A program made the position numbers and the translations under genes. DNA of 64,000 nucleotides from Puffinus mauretanicus (taxonomy: Eukaryota; Chordata; Aves; Procellariiformes; Procellariidae): the NCBI GenBank assembly GCA_023333565.1, contig JAJKFH010003627.1, positions 5,995,501 through 6,059,500 on the forward strand. Reading direction: 5' to 3'. The notes below the pieces were generated by a model. That model worked only from the letters and a program-made list of their open reading frames with translations, was not told the origin of the DNA and did no database searches. This document shows, in pieces, positions 49,795 through 62,014 of this stretch. Within the stretch, counting starts at the first letter, position 1. Every line of letters starts with the position of its first letter.

Positions 49795-51555
49795 GGTGAA
49801 TGATACGGGGCAGAAGCAGGCTGATAGATCACCCTCCACCTGTGATTCCTGTGTTTTTTTCTTCATCCAATTAAACTCCCAGACAGTTCAGTTGTATGAT
49901 GCCCATACACGCTGCTGACAAAACATGGAGAGCTGCCGTTAAACCTCAAGGAGGAGCCTTTCTACTTCTGGGAAGGGCAAGTTTGTTTAGTTCTTTTCCT
50001 TGGTCTGTTTTGGTCCATGCGAAAGCAAATCTAAGATTACTGGTGCTGTGGCTTACAGTGTCCCTAACCATTTCTCACATTCATGGACATCATGCGATCC
50101 AAGAAAATGAAAAGGAAAGGAAGCCTGAGCATTTCAAGAGCTAGATGCTTAAAATTACTCCATATTCAGTTTCCATCTGACTTGTGGGGCTAAAAGGGTT
50201 TATCTCCCATCAACTTCTGCCTGTATCACTGAACTTCCATGTTGTTTGCATGTTTTACTGGAAACCATGGTCCAAACTCTGCTTTGATTTTTTCACTGTT
50301 ATTTCAGGCTTGTATTTTGTTTTCCTGGGGTTTTTTTTGTTTGCTTTCCTAAAGACTAGTTCAGGATGCAGCAAAGTTTCTAAGCCACAGAAATAAAGCT
50401 AGATTGTAAAGCTGATGTCTAGATGTTCCTTCTGGGTGCAGTCTAACTTGCTGGCATCTTTTCCCAGGGATAAATTTTGAGGCTAGCTGATCACAATCAG
50501 CTAAAAATTTGGTATCTGTTCTAGCCCTCCTGTCCATGGCTTAGTAGTGATGGTTTTAAATGAGGAAGTCATGGCTGTAATTAATCCAATCAGATCACAG
50601 TGATATATCCACAAGAAACACAACTTCAGAGTGCATATATACTGTTCCCAGGATAATTATCAGGACTTCTAAAAATGCATGGATGTGTGTGGTTTTGTCT
50701 TTCTTCTTCACCCCAGTCCTTGCAAACTGGCACCTCCTCCATTTCTGGAAAGGTCCCTCCTATAATGAAATAAGTACAAGAATGCCGTTCCCGTGCATGT
50801 CCTTCTCATCACCTAAACTGTGGAAAGCTGGGTAATTACAAAGTGATCCCAATGGCTCCACAGAGAACTATAATCTTGAGATTAAGTCCATTTAGGAAGC
50901 CTGATACCAAATATCCAACTGCAGCACAGTAAAAACAAAATTCCCTACTGACTATCTCTGCTCATAAAAGTGATTTAGATTGGTTCTCCCCATACATGAG
51001 TTCTCTGCTGGCCGTCTGAATCAATTAACAAAACAAATAATAGATTGCAATGTTTTTCTTTCCAGCCAGGTTTGTGCTTTATATGAGTGAGCAGTTAAAA
51101 CATACATCTTAAAATGTAAAATCCTGGAACCTCAGAAGTCCCTTAGCTGCCGAGTGAAAAGGAATCAGCAAAGCTCATTTGCAGGGAACAGCAACAAAAG
51201 TCTGCTGGAGATGGTCAGTTCAGGGCTGCAAACTGAACTCCTCAGATCCTCAGTCCTGTGTGACCATCCCAACACTGATCTTACTAACTCAATGCCTTTA
51301 ATTTTTCAAGGGAAAAAAGTGGAAAAGGACTGAGTCTTTACCCAGATCCAGTTTTATGCCTTCTCTGTGCTCCTAGCTTGATTTTCATGCCATAAAATGG
51401 AAGCAATTTACCAAATTCTGCTTAGCTGTAGGCTGTAGGCCTGGCTGTACACATGGCCTTGCTACCTGGAGAGATCTGAGCACTATTTATTACTGACCTC
51501 TAAGTCACCCTTTTCTCTCACAACTCTTCTGTGCTGCAATGCCATTTTCCATCTT
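49795..51555. other. Non-genic unique DNA
   Basis: No recognised gene. A weak MIR-like wording at about 51360-51415 was not annotated. Confidence 0.45.
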
Positions 51556-51654
51556 CGATTCATAGAATCTAGAATCATAGAATGGTTTGGATTGGAAGGG
51601 ATCTTAAAGATCATCTAGTTCCAATCCCCCTGCCATGGGCAGGGACACCTTCCA

Positions 51655-52272
51655 CTAGACCAGGTTGCTCAAATCCCCATCCAACCTGGCCTTGAACACT
51701 TCCAGGGATGGGGCATCCACAACTTCCCTAGGCAACATGTTCCAGTGCCTCACCACCCTCATAGTGAAAAATTTCTTCCTTATATCTAATCTAAATCTAC
51801 CCCCTTTCAGTTTAAAGCCATTAGCCCTTGTCCTATCACTACATGCCCTTGTAAAAAGTCCCTCTCCAGCTTTCTTGTAGGCCCCCTTCACGTACTGGAA
51901 AGCCGCTATAAGGTCTACCCGGAGCCTTCTCTTCTCCAGGCTGAACAACCCCAACTCTCTCAGCCTGTCTTCATAGGAGAGGTGCTCCAGCCCTCTGATC
52001 GTCTTTGTGGCCCTCCTCTGGACTTGCTCCAATAGGTCCATGTCCTTCTTTTGTTGGAGGCCCCAGAGCTGAACGCAGTGGGGTTTCACGAGAGCGGAGT
52101 AGAGGGGAAGAATCACATCCCTCGACCTGCTGGTCACCCTTCTGTTGATGCAGCCCAGGGTACAGTTGGCTTTCTCAGCTGCAAGCGCACATTGCTGGCT
52201 CATGTTGAGCTTCTCATCAACCAACACCCTCCAAGTCCTTCTCCTCAGGGTTGCTCTCAATCCATTCTCCAC
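51655..52272 (-). pseudogene. CR1 ORF2 C-terminal region, frameshifted from the RT
   Basis: The frame holds 205 codons ending in the usual CR1 ORF2 C-terminus (the [11 protein letters not shown] block at about residues 169-179 and a final LSNLV). It overlaps the reverse transcriptase frame by 56 bp in a different phase. A single extra base at about 52230 (an A on the element's strand, T on the plus strand) explains the phase change. Residues 1-16 are therefore out-of-frame readthrough. Three residues normally present after the VKPH segment (about residue 70) are missing, so there is also an in-frame 9-bp deletion. The stop at about 51655 matches the normal ORF2 end. Confidence 0.9.
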
Positions 52273-53068
52273 CCAGCCTGTATTTGTGCTTGGGATTGCC
52301 CTGACCCATGTGCAGGACCTTGCACTTGGCCTTGCTGAACTTCATGAGGTTCACATGGGCCCACCTCTCAAGCCTGCCAAGGTCCCTCTGGATGGCATCC
52401 CTTCCCTCCAGCATGTCAACCGCACCACACAGCTCAGTATCATCGGAAGACTTGCTAAGGCTACACTCAATCCCACTGTCCATGTTGCCAACAAAGATGT
52501 TAAACAGCACCGGTCCCAATACTGACTCCTGAGGAACGCCTTTTGTCACTGGTCTCCATTTTGACATTGAGTCATTGACCGCAAATCTTTGAGTGCGACC
52601 GTCCAGCCAATTCCTTATCCACCGAGTGGTCCCTCCATCAAATCCATGTCTCTCCAATTTAGAGACAAGGATGTAGTGCAGGACAGTGTCAAATGCTTTG
52701 CACAAGTCCAGGCAGATGACGTCAGTTGCTCTTCCCTTATCCACGAATGCTGTAACCCCCTCATAGAAGGCCACCAGATTTGTCAGGCACGATTTGCCCT
52801 TAGTAAAGACATGTTGGCTGTCACCAATCACATCCTTATTTTCCATGTGTCTTATCATAGTTTCTAGGAGGATCTGCTCCATGATCTTGCCAGGCGTAGA
52901 GGTGAGACCGACTCGCCTGTAGTTCCCCGGGTCTTCCTTTTTTCCCTTTTTAAAAATGGGGGTTATGTTTCCCCTTTTCCCACTGTGAAGTGGGAACTTC
53001 ACCGGACTGCCACGACTTCTCAAATATGACGTATAGTGGCTTAGCAACCTCATCCAGAGAGGGCCCAC
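52217..53068 (-). pseudogene. CR1 ORF2 reverse transcriptase domain, inactive
   Basis: A 283-codon open frame with the order of reverse transcriptase motifs. The DPGNYR region is at residues 46-51 and the KGKSCLTNL region at 90-98. Motif A, DLCKAFD, is at 121-127 with its catalytic aspartates, and the GVPQxSVLGP motif is at 177-186. The catalytic box at 207-210 reads SSDD where CR1 enzymes usually have FADD. The QG of the GVPQG motif is QE (residue 181). The frame's ATG is not the natural start, because the real ORF2 starts far upstream. The upstream junction (about 53067) is an internal deletion with a frame change. The 3' end runs into a frameshift near 52230. The enzyme would have copied CR1 RNA at the target site; this copy is dead. 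Confidence 0.9.
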
Positions 53069-53069
53069 A

Positions 53070-53245
53070 TTTTCCTTTTATCCCCGACGTACCTATAGAA
53101 GCTTTTCTTGTTGCCCTTGATGTCCCTGGACAGATTTAATTCTATCAGGGCTTTAGCTTTCCTAACGTGATCCCTGGCTGCTCAGACAGTTTCTCTGAAT
53201 TCCTCCCAGGCTACCTGTTCTTGCTTCCACCTTCTGTAGGCTATT
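53070..53245 (-). pseudogene. CR1 ORF2 linker fragment (between endonuclease and RT)
   Basis: In antisense this encodes the basic stretch before the RT domain (a [12 protein letters not shown] segment near 53080-53105 and a REIARAARD-like segment near 53165-53200), with stops. Homology stops at about 53245, the 5' truncation point of the copy. It is joined to the RT part through the deletion near 53067. Confidence 0.7.
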
Positions 53246-53428
53246 ATCAGCTCTAGCTTTCTGCACTGGCCTTCCCAACAATTATCAGTATGCATTGCCT
53301 AGGACTGCACTTCCAAGAACTCCAGTAGGCTGGGGATCTCAGCTTTCTCTTAATATCAGAAATGTCCAGGGTAGCCCTGATGAACAGAACAGGTTTCCCC
53401 ACATAGAAATATTAAAACTTTTTCACAC

Positions 53429-53451
53429 CCTCCATGTGACACACATGGAGG
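53429..53451. repeat. Perfect 10-bp inverted repeat with 3-nt loop
   Basis: CCTCCATGTG, ACA, CACATGGAGG. The arms pair perfectly; the hairpin lies about 180 bp beyond the CR1 truncation point. No surrounding gene explains it, and it may be chance. Confidence 0.8.
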
Positions 53452-53459
53452 TGCATCCA

Positions 53460-56400
53460 GAATCTGCAAACACAAGCTCAAACCAGTTCTCACCAACCGT
53501 GAGCTGAGGATGCAGCCTGAGCTACAGAGCTCTCCAGAAAAGACCTGAACATCCTTAGCACCTTAGAGCAGGCTCAAAGGAGACAGCTCAGACCCAGCAG
53601 CTTTCACGCAGCTGTGGCTGCTTTGAGCCCATGCTGCAGCCAGACCAGCATTCAACAGCGCAACGAAGATCACACAGATCACAGCTGAGCATGTTTATCA
53701 CCCCTCTTGAGTTCTCTTCCAGCCTTGCAGGGCAGACACAGACAATCTACTTTTCTCATGTTTCAGCCTGTCATGTAGTAAATCCTGCTAAGGACACAGG
53801 GTTTCTGAGTTCCCTACAGATGTGGCATATCACCCAGATCCAGAGCAACATGCAGATTCCCCGTGTGCTTGTTCGTGGCTTCTACAGAAATTTAGCAGCC
53901 AAATTCATGCTAGGCTGAACTCCTAAAAACATAAATAGATTGGCTGATACATCTGTTAAATCCCAAAGGGTAAACAGCAGAGGCTGTTCTCCCCTCCAGC
54001 AACTGTTGCAAGAAGTGCAGCATCACGTCCTTTGGGACACAAAGATCTCCTCCCATCTGGCATGTAGGTTTGCTGCAAGGAGGAGGTGATCCCGAAGTGA
54101 CTGCCTGCCTTATTGGTGCTGGGCGGAGCATGGGAGGTGGATGGAGGAGTCTGAGGCTCAGCAAAGCCCCAAGTGCACCAATGTGACTGTACAGACACAC
54201 AAGCCAGGTCTGGCACAGACACAGGTAGCCAGCTGAGGCTATTTACACTTTGCCTGTGTTGTTGCTGGTTTACTGTTCAAAGTAGCTGCAAAGAACATTG
54301 CTGTCCAGGCAAGAGCACGAGGGATTACATCCTTCTGGCGTAACATGGGCGGTGCATACCGCCAAGTGACGTGACTCAACAAACAGCCCCAGAAAATCCC
54401 CAGAACTTGTGCAGATAAAAGGGAAAGCATCAGGAGCTCTGGGGAGCTGGCAAGATAAATTGCAAGAGGACTGAGTAGCGAGTAGTGCAAAGACGCAGGC
54501 ATAGTTGTACTCTATTTATTTTCATTCTCTTTGAAAACTCAGAGGCTTCCATCGCCTAGAGAAGATGTGGAAAAAAGTGGGCAAACCCCTAATTATCACA
54601 CAAAGTCTCCACCATCATGAAATCTCCAGGGTCTTTATTCTTTGGCAAAGGCACTGGGAAACATGTTTTATCAATTGGCCACTGTAAACAAAGCTGAGTC
54701 TTGCTTTGGAGCAAGATAAATATGAAATGCAAGTTAGGTAGATGCCTGCTAGCCAAGCCTGATTCCTAGGAGAGATGGGGGAAATGCAGAAAGGAAGATT
54801 CTTGTCAGAGCAAAGATGAATAATATCTTGCACGTGAACATGTCAGATGCTTGAGAATCCAACCTAGGAACTATTGAGTTTCCACTCACATCATCAGTAT
54901 TTACTCTGGAGTAAAAATTAGTGACTTTTTCCATTAAATTCTATTGATCTATTTCTCCATCAAGAAGAGGCTTCATCTAAATCACCGGTTTATTGTGCCT
55001 TTGATTGTTTAAGAGGATGTCATGGGAGCCATTGAAGAGTGACTTAAAATTCTATTCGTCCTATCACACATTAGGCAAGCTATGTTTCCGTTCAAAGCCT
55101 TGCTGCACAAATTAAATCGTTCAACATAAAGTTTGCAAAATTAAAATAATATGTATATGTATTTTACATGTTCACAGACTCTTGAAGAAGGATGGCTAAA
55201 TCACTCTGCTGTTCAGATGTTTCAGATGAAATGCAAAGGGAATATTAACTGATGAAATCCACATACACTGGTTACAGCTTTCTAAATGGGATAGAGGTAG
55301 TGATGCTTTTGCATCAGCAGGTGTAAACAGGGTTTGGCAGTTTACATGCATACTTACAGATGGCTCACTCAGGGCTTAAAATAGAATATGCTTTGTATTC
55401 CTGACTCCTTACCTAAGGATAACAATTTAGCACTTTTGCCAGCTCAAGCAGCAGAGATTTTTGCTTTGACTGGGAGATCCTGGTATATTCTCTGAGAGCC
55501 AGCGATGCCCACAGTGTATTATGAATGTGAAAAATAAATGAACAGCCAGTCCTGGCAGCAGGCAGAAGTTCACTGTTTGTGCACTGTATCATAGGAGGAT
55601 ATGTGAGGTACTTCACCATTTGGAATTGTGCCTCCTTCCAGAAGATGCCCCTGAGCATTTGGGATGAGAAAGCTGTTCAAATGAAATATGGTCTGAGACA
55701 GTCCTCCAAAAAAGGGGATACAGCTCCCTTATAATGCCCTTCTTTCTGGCAGTATTACCACAAAACTTTGGAAAAGAACAATTTTCTGGTTATCCTCAGC
55801 TTAACAAGCAACAGAACATAGCCCTGTTACCTATTCATGTATATTTTATGCTGTGGGAGAGACACTGATATCACAACCTTGGAAAATTGACACTACATGA
55901 AACAGAAATAATCCCCTCCACTTTAACCCTTATGTCCCAAGACGTCTGAACTTCATGATATTATCATACTATCCAAAAATGTTTAAAAGTGTTTCAGGCA
56001 TTCCACTAAGCAACTAGAAATAGACATTCCTTTCCCAAATCATCTAACATCTATGTCCCAAATATAGAATAACAAGCAGTAGAGAAAAGCGGTAGAAAAA
56101 ATAAGGAAAAGAAGGAAAAGCTGTCTTTCATTTTGCTGGCACTTTAATCTGAGAGGGATATGTTTAGAAGCTTTCAAGTTTGAGACAGAAACATTTCACA
56201 TCTTCCTTTCAAAGTACCATGTTGTTTTGACCTTTTTAAAATCTTGCATCCCACAAAGTTTTAAGAGTCAGCACTGAAATCAGACATGCTGATTTCCTCA
56301 GAATAAAATACTTTTATTTGTCCCAAAAAAACTTACTGCCCAAATTCTTCCATAAAGAATTTGCTATTTCAAATCAGAATTAACAAATCTCTGAAACTTT

Positions 56401-57480
56401 CTGTTCTCTGCCTGATTTTACAATGTAAAATCTGGTCTCTTGCAAGCAGATGAGGAGACCATTCCTCTGAGGGGAACTGTAGCTCTTCAACACCTACGAG
56501 TCAGTCCCACCAAGGGTACCAGAGCCCAACACAGAAAGAGGGAGAATATTCAAATGCCTCACTTTTTCCACTGTTCAGCTTTTCTTGGATTGTTATGTGG
56601 ATTTTCATTAGGCTCTTGGAGAACTTCTATTATTGTTATAAACTCTGCTCATGAAGTGGATTTTCTAACCCTTTCATGCCAGACGTTTGACTAAGTTCAA
56701 GCGTAGTATCAGTTTAATATCTGACACATGGTCTCGTGGGAACCATATCCTGCCACTGACACAGAAATAGATGTTGTCATCAGATAGATCCATTCCTCTA
56801 GCAGAGCTACCTGTTTTTAATAATGGCGATATTTGAGGAAAACATCTGTGTTACTTCACCATATGACTAGAATTCAAGAGAACAAGCCACACACTGCAAA
56901 CATTTCTTGGAATTGTGAACTACTGTTCTATTCAGCATCCAGCTGGAGGTCAATATTCCCAAATACTCATTAGCATAGATCAGCAAATGCCTGTCTTTCA
57001 TCTAGAAACTCTCATTCCTGTGTCAACAAGGCCAAGCAGGATTCATGACCGTCCCTCTGCCATCTGCGGTTTCAGAATTCAGATGGCTATAAGACAGCTC
57101 CAACTGAATGACGAGGCTAATTCATAAATGACAAGTAGAGAACCATCACTGAAGTCTAAATTAGTTGAACGCAGAAGTTATTACTTACTCTGTTTTTAGT
57201 CTATTTAGTAATATTCCCAGCAAGTTGTGTAATGAATCTGCTGTGTAACTGGGGACGCAAAGGGGTGTCAGCTCATCCTGACATTAACCAAGGCTTAATA
57301 CTTTGAGAACTGATCATCTCCAGAACAATGACAAGATTATTCAAGTCTAATTTAATGGAAAGCAACAGCAATCATCACCATTCTGGGAGAATCCAGAACC
57401 GCACAGGACAGAACAATATGGCAGCTTTCAAATTTCTAATATGACTGCTATTGAAATTCAGAAATGTTCCATTTCCTAAA
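53460..57480. other. Non-genic unique DNA
   Basis: No recognised gene. Antisense-overlapping frames at 53910-54502 (up to 96 codons) have no domains. A TATGTATATGTATTTTACATG-like AT-rich patch lies at 55150-55170. Confidence 0.45.
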
Positions 57481-57489
57481 TTATGACTC

Positions 57490-58090
57490 AGGGAAGATCA
57501 TGCTTTAGCATCTATTTCCGATCACCTCCTGGCACTGGCGAGACATACACTCGGGCAGCATCTCCATGGAGTTTGTTTTCCTTTCAGTCATGTGAAAAGG
57601 AATAAAAGGAACTTGGGAGAGAATTATTGTTATTTTTGCATTCTTCTGCAACTCGATCTACTTCCTATCTCTAAAGCTCTTTGTAAAACAATGGATTTTC
57701 CAGAACATTAGGACTTGCCACTAGCCCAAGGATTTTCACTGCTCCTGGCAGCCTGCTGCACTGGCAGAGTTCCCTCTGCATCCTCGACCTGCTGCTGATT
57801 GATCTCCATAATCCAATTCATTTTCAACAAGCCACTTCAGCTCCAATAAAAACAAGGGGCTTTGCTGATTGCTGGTTTCAGCTACAGCTGTTGGAGACAC
57901 AAATCTAAAGAGCAATATTTTAAGTCTATTTGTAAAAAATCTACTGGTAAAAATAAAATGTTTCACTGCTTTTATTCAGTTAAACTCAAAGGGAAATTAA
58001 TTACAGCTTCTTTTTATGCATTGTACCTTCTTTATTATTTTATTCCTGTGTACCTCACTTGGTATGATCATGGTGTTCCTCTAAGTAAAT
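57490..58090. promoter_or_regulatory. Possible conserved noncoding block
   Basis: Repeat-free DNA with a mixed, motif-rich texture. 'GATTGATCTCCATAATCCAA' (57797-57816) has a CCATAATCC run, 'GAAATTAATTACAGCTTCTT' (57992-58011) an ATTA-core pair next to CAGCT, and 'TGCATTGTACCTTCTTTATT' lies at 58018-58037. There is no convincing coding frame. Called by texture only. Confidence 0.22.
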
Positions 58091-58094
58091 AGGT

Positions 58095-61000
58095 AAGGAA
58101 ATGTTAGGACTGAATTTCCCCAGGGGTTTGGTATATGTAAGCATGAAATAACTTGCATAACATGGGTGCTGCAAACTTTTCATAGACTTTAAATCTTTAA
58201 TTTAGAAGAGACTGTTCTGATCTGCCCCTTCTGCAAAGCACCAGCCAAACAAAAATTCCATGTCACTCAAGAATTCTTGCACTGTAATTACAATTTCTGA
58301 GCTGGAAAAAAAAAACATTGCAAGATACAAATCCTGACATCCAGACAGCGAACTAGAGACAATTCCAAATGCGTTCAGGTACATTACTCCAGTTCTGCAA
58401 TTACCTGCAAAACTGAAGTTATGCATTTTCTTTTTAGACTGAATTTGACAAGATGCAGCTTCCATTCGTGGGATCTAGCAAGGGGTTTTGTTGTTGGTGG
58501 TGGTGTAAAATAAAGCAGTTATTCTATGTAGTTAATCAAACAGAAAGTTTAGATAGCTTCTAGATCAAATCATCTATTTTGGGAAGAGATTTCAGAGAAG
58601 AGCCAACCCTTTCCCTCCCCTTTGGAAAGAATGTTCTCTAGATTCAGACCAACATTGCTCTTTCTCATATCTTTTCCAACCTTCAGAACTGTATTTCTAC
58701 TGTTAATATTTGCGGCTCCGTTGGTTTGACTAATGTTGCTGACAAAAATGTGATGGGATCTCCCAAAGTAGTAGACATATTTTGAAGACAGCATATTCCA
58801 CAACCCCTTCTAGCACTAAAAGTCACAAAAGAAAAACTGGTATAGTCTGATACATCCTAAAAAAAGTAGTACAGAGAAATCTACAACAGATAGCTGACAA
58901 CTATGGTAAAATCTGTTTGAGCTATAAATTTTTCAGAGTTATTTGTGAATTACTTTGGTTCACTGCAGTAGTTAGTGGCCTTTGGCTAATAGTTTAGATG
59001 TCCTTTTGTTTACGGCTGTTGTCTGCAACAGCTAATTTTACTATGAAGGGCAAGGAGGCAGTAGAAATAGAAAGTATGGGCCAGAGAATTGTATTGGGAA
59101 AATTATGAGAGCCAGAGAAATTTTTTTTCATTGAGCCTTATATGCTACATTTGGCACAGCAGGGGTTTAATGAAATTTTATTGATTCCAAGGCAAGTTTC
59201 CAATGGAATTTTGCCCAGATTCCTGGGGGTCTCTGCTGAAGCTGGAGACCTTAGATGTGCTGATCCTTGGCTGTAGCCCTTCTGTTAATGGGTCTGTCCT
59301 TCAGACAGCGGACCAGGAAAGCCCCAAAGAAGCTGCTCTGTAAAATGATACTCCTCTCAGCAGTGCTGCGGCCATTTGCTCAGAAACTAAAAAGATGATA
59401 ATTTTCCAGAGCACTTGTAGGGTCTGGGGAACTTCTGGTATATTAAGAATTAAAAGGAGAATAGTTTCTGGTCCAATTTCACCAAATATTTGGGGAGAGA
59501 GGGAAAAAAAATTGAAATCCTTGCAAGCTGAAAAGCCCTGTCTCTCAATGTCAGTGTAGAGCAGAGAAACAATAACTCAGATTTTAAGTATGAAAAGATA
59601 TTTGTTTGGGAAAAGGGAGAAGGATGGAGAGCTAATCACCCAGGGACACAAAAAGGACCATCTCAGATAGTTTCCTTGCAAAGGAGAGGACATATACCAA
59701 TTTGCAGTGAGGAGGAATGGAGCTGTCACTACCAGATAAACTAGAGCACTAGAGAAGGATATAATATTGTCTACTCAAGTCCACAGCCAAGAAAGTCTTT
59801 TAAACAACTGGTAAGCTTTGAAAAGGACACCTGTATCAGTAAAATAGTTAGTTTTCAGGCTTGAAATACATTCAGTATATGCCAGTTGTATCCATCCATG
59901 AACAGAAATTAATAGAGATCTCGGGTTGTCCAGAGAAATCCATCACAAACAGACATGCTTTCTCAAAGCCTGCAACTGGGAAGCAAGTTCTGTTGTTTTT
60001 AAACCACAAAAGACTCCCAAGGGCCCAGCCTGAGGAGCTGGGTGGTTGTTTGCCATTTGCATGTTTGGGATCCACCCAAGACTTAGTTCCCTTTGACCAT
60101 AAGAAGCATGTTTATTGGGTGGGGGAAAGAACTCTTCAGGTCACCCTGCCCTCAACTACAGCACAAGATTTCCTCTCTTACAGTATATCAAGAATTAATT
60201 TCTCTAACCCCCTTCTGAAACAAGATTAATGTAATCAGAGTGGGAAGAGTAGTGCGTAACTGGAATAACAGCAGTAACCTTCATTTAATTGAATATCTTC
60301 TCATTTGAAGAGTCCTAGGACAGGGGGCGAGCCTTTCAACAGACATGGTGGCATCGTAGTCTACCTCCATGCAATGTGGTTTTATTGTGGCACTCCTACT
60401 AATTTTCACTTCTCTAATAATATCTTCTCCATGTTGGGCTCCATGTTGGGCTCAGATTTCTGCAGATCTCATGAAGCTTCAAAGGAAAATATGAATTCAA
60501 TTTCTTGGAGGATTGCACTTCTCCTAAATTAAATCTTTCTCCTTGTGAAGAAGGTACTCAATGGGTAGTTAGGGGAGAATTTACTACTGTGGAGAAAGTC
60601 ACCGCAGCAACTAGTCATCACTTAACATGTAATTCTCAGTTCAGATGAATTTCATCATTAGCTGAGACACAAATTAAGGCTTACCCTTGTCCCCCCCTTT
60701 GTATAAACAGAAATGTTTTCATGGGATTTTCACCCAAGCAGATCAGGCTTTCCTGCTAAAGGGGTATTTAAATATTCCTTGCTCTGTTTCCAAACCTCAC
60801 AGGAAAAAAACCAAACACAAGACATCAACCAAATACAACCATTGCCACACTGTACAGATCCAGTTCTAAGCAAAAAACACCTATTACAGCAAACAGCCAC
60901 AAAGAAGCACGTCTTACAAAAATTTTGCTTCCCACATTTACTGGAGCTCATAGGAGCCCTCTATCAGAAAGCAGGGAACCTGTGGGTTGAGTAACGTGCA

Positions 61001-61980
61001 GTAAGAACATATATACGTCTTCATAGCACTGGCACCCAAGAGCTGGGAAGTGAAATCAGCTGAAACAGCGTGCTTTTGGGCAGCCTCATGTCAGACAGTT
61101 CACAGGGCAGGGTCACCGCACCAGAGCACAGACCGCATCTACTCTGTGCTCACATTTCATTCATTCTCAGGTGGAGTCAATTCCCCTCACCTCTGTGACC
61201 TCATAATCTTGTTTCTGCCTTGTCTGTATTTCTTTAAATTCACAATTTAAAAATCTCTTTAAACAACTGGCCGTTCAGCAGCAAAAGGAGGGAGGGTAAG
61301 CAAAGCTGAGGCCGGAGCAGCAAAACAGGCGAATGAGCATATCCATTTCGTTCTGCCAGATTTTAAGAGGCAGCACTGGCTCACAGAGCTTGAGAGAAGG
61401 GTCAGCTTTCACACAGCCGATTCAGCAGAGCTGCAGGTTGGGTGGGACAGGAAGCAGGAAGAGAGACATTTCAGACTAAATGTTGGGTGGCAGTCTCCTC
61501 CGTGACTGCACACTGGATTCTGCCCAGTTTCATGGCAAAGACTGATCCACTAACCTGGAGAAAAAAATAGATCTGAAGAACCCCAATTCACTTCAGATCA
61601 GCTAGGAAAATAGATTAGTATTAAACAATTTTTTTTTTACCATCTCTGTGGCACAGCCAGCTCTCAACTGATGTGGATTCAGAGAAAGCCAACTTGGAAT
61701 GAAACTGCGTGAAAGTCTCTAAATGTTTCAGGCCATTGCCTTCTGCAAACTGCAGGCAATAGTGAAGCTTGGCTTGAAGTGGGGTTTATGCAGAGGTGGA
61801 GAAATGGATGAAATTAACTTGGGAGAGTTCCACTGACTGGGTTGGAGATTCCCATTAATCATATCAGTCTGTACCCAACACAAAAAGTTTGCCTGTAGAG
61901 ACTATCCTCGTAGATGTGATAGATGATAATAGTTAATAAAGGCAGGTAGTTTAGGTGTAGACTCAAGGCCCCTACTGTTA
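58095..61980. other. Non-genic unique DNA
   Basis: No recognised gene. Contains a 12-bp tandem duplication at 60427-60450. The 122-codon frame at 59861-60229 (plus) has no domain I recognise. Confidence 0.45.
60427..60450 (+). repeat. 12-bp tandem duplication
   Basis: The unit CTCCATGTTGGG occurs twice without change and is followed by CTC, the start of a third copy. It is short and local, probably from replication slippage. Confidence 0.95.
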
Positions 61981-61983
61981 GAG

Positions 61984-62012
61984 CACCATTGACTTAAAGG
62001 GAATTACTTTAA
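61984..62012. repeat. Half copy of an old amniote repeat (CCATTGACTT motif)
   Basis: 'CACCATTGACTTAAAGGGAA' (61984-62003) with 'TTACTTTAA' resembles the CCATTGACTTCAATGGG core of the family also seen at 11870-11906. Only one arm of the core palindrome is kept. Confidence 0.35.
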
Positions 62013-62014
62013 CC

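Larger units (their letters stand above)
51558..53245 (-). mobile_element. CR1 LINE, 5'-truncated and internally deleted
   Basis: A 1.7-kb CR1 copy on the minus strand. From 5' to 3' of the element it has part of the linker between endonuclease and reverse transcriptase (53245-53070), most of the reverse transcriptase (53068-52217), the ORF2 C-terminal region (52272-51655), about 95 bp of 3' UTR, and a short tail of degraded ATTCTATG-type octamers (about 51558-51588). CR1 inserts by target-primed reverse transcription, and 5' truncation is the norm. The endonuclease is missing, about 250 bp are deleted at the linker/RT junction (near 53067) and the coding frame is broken. It is clearly younger than the fragments at 1.4, 8.4, 48.4 and 49.5 kb because its protein is still readable. 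Confidence 0.93.

Noticed and set aside
51355..51420. MIR-like wording (CTCTGTGCTCC, ATAAAATGGAAG)
   Set aside because: Two short words in the right order are not enough to separate it from chance.
52051..52867. Plus-strand frames of 74-126 codons
   Set aside because: Antisense shadows of the CR1 reverse transcriptase.
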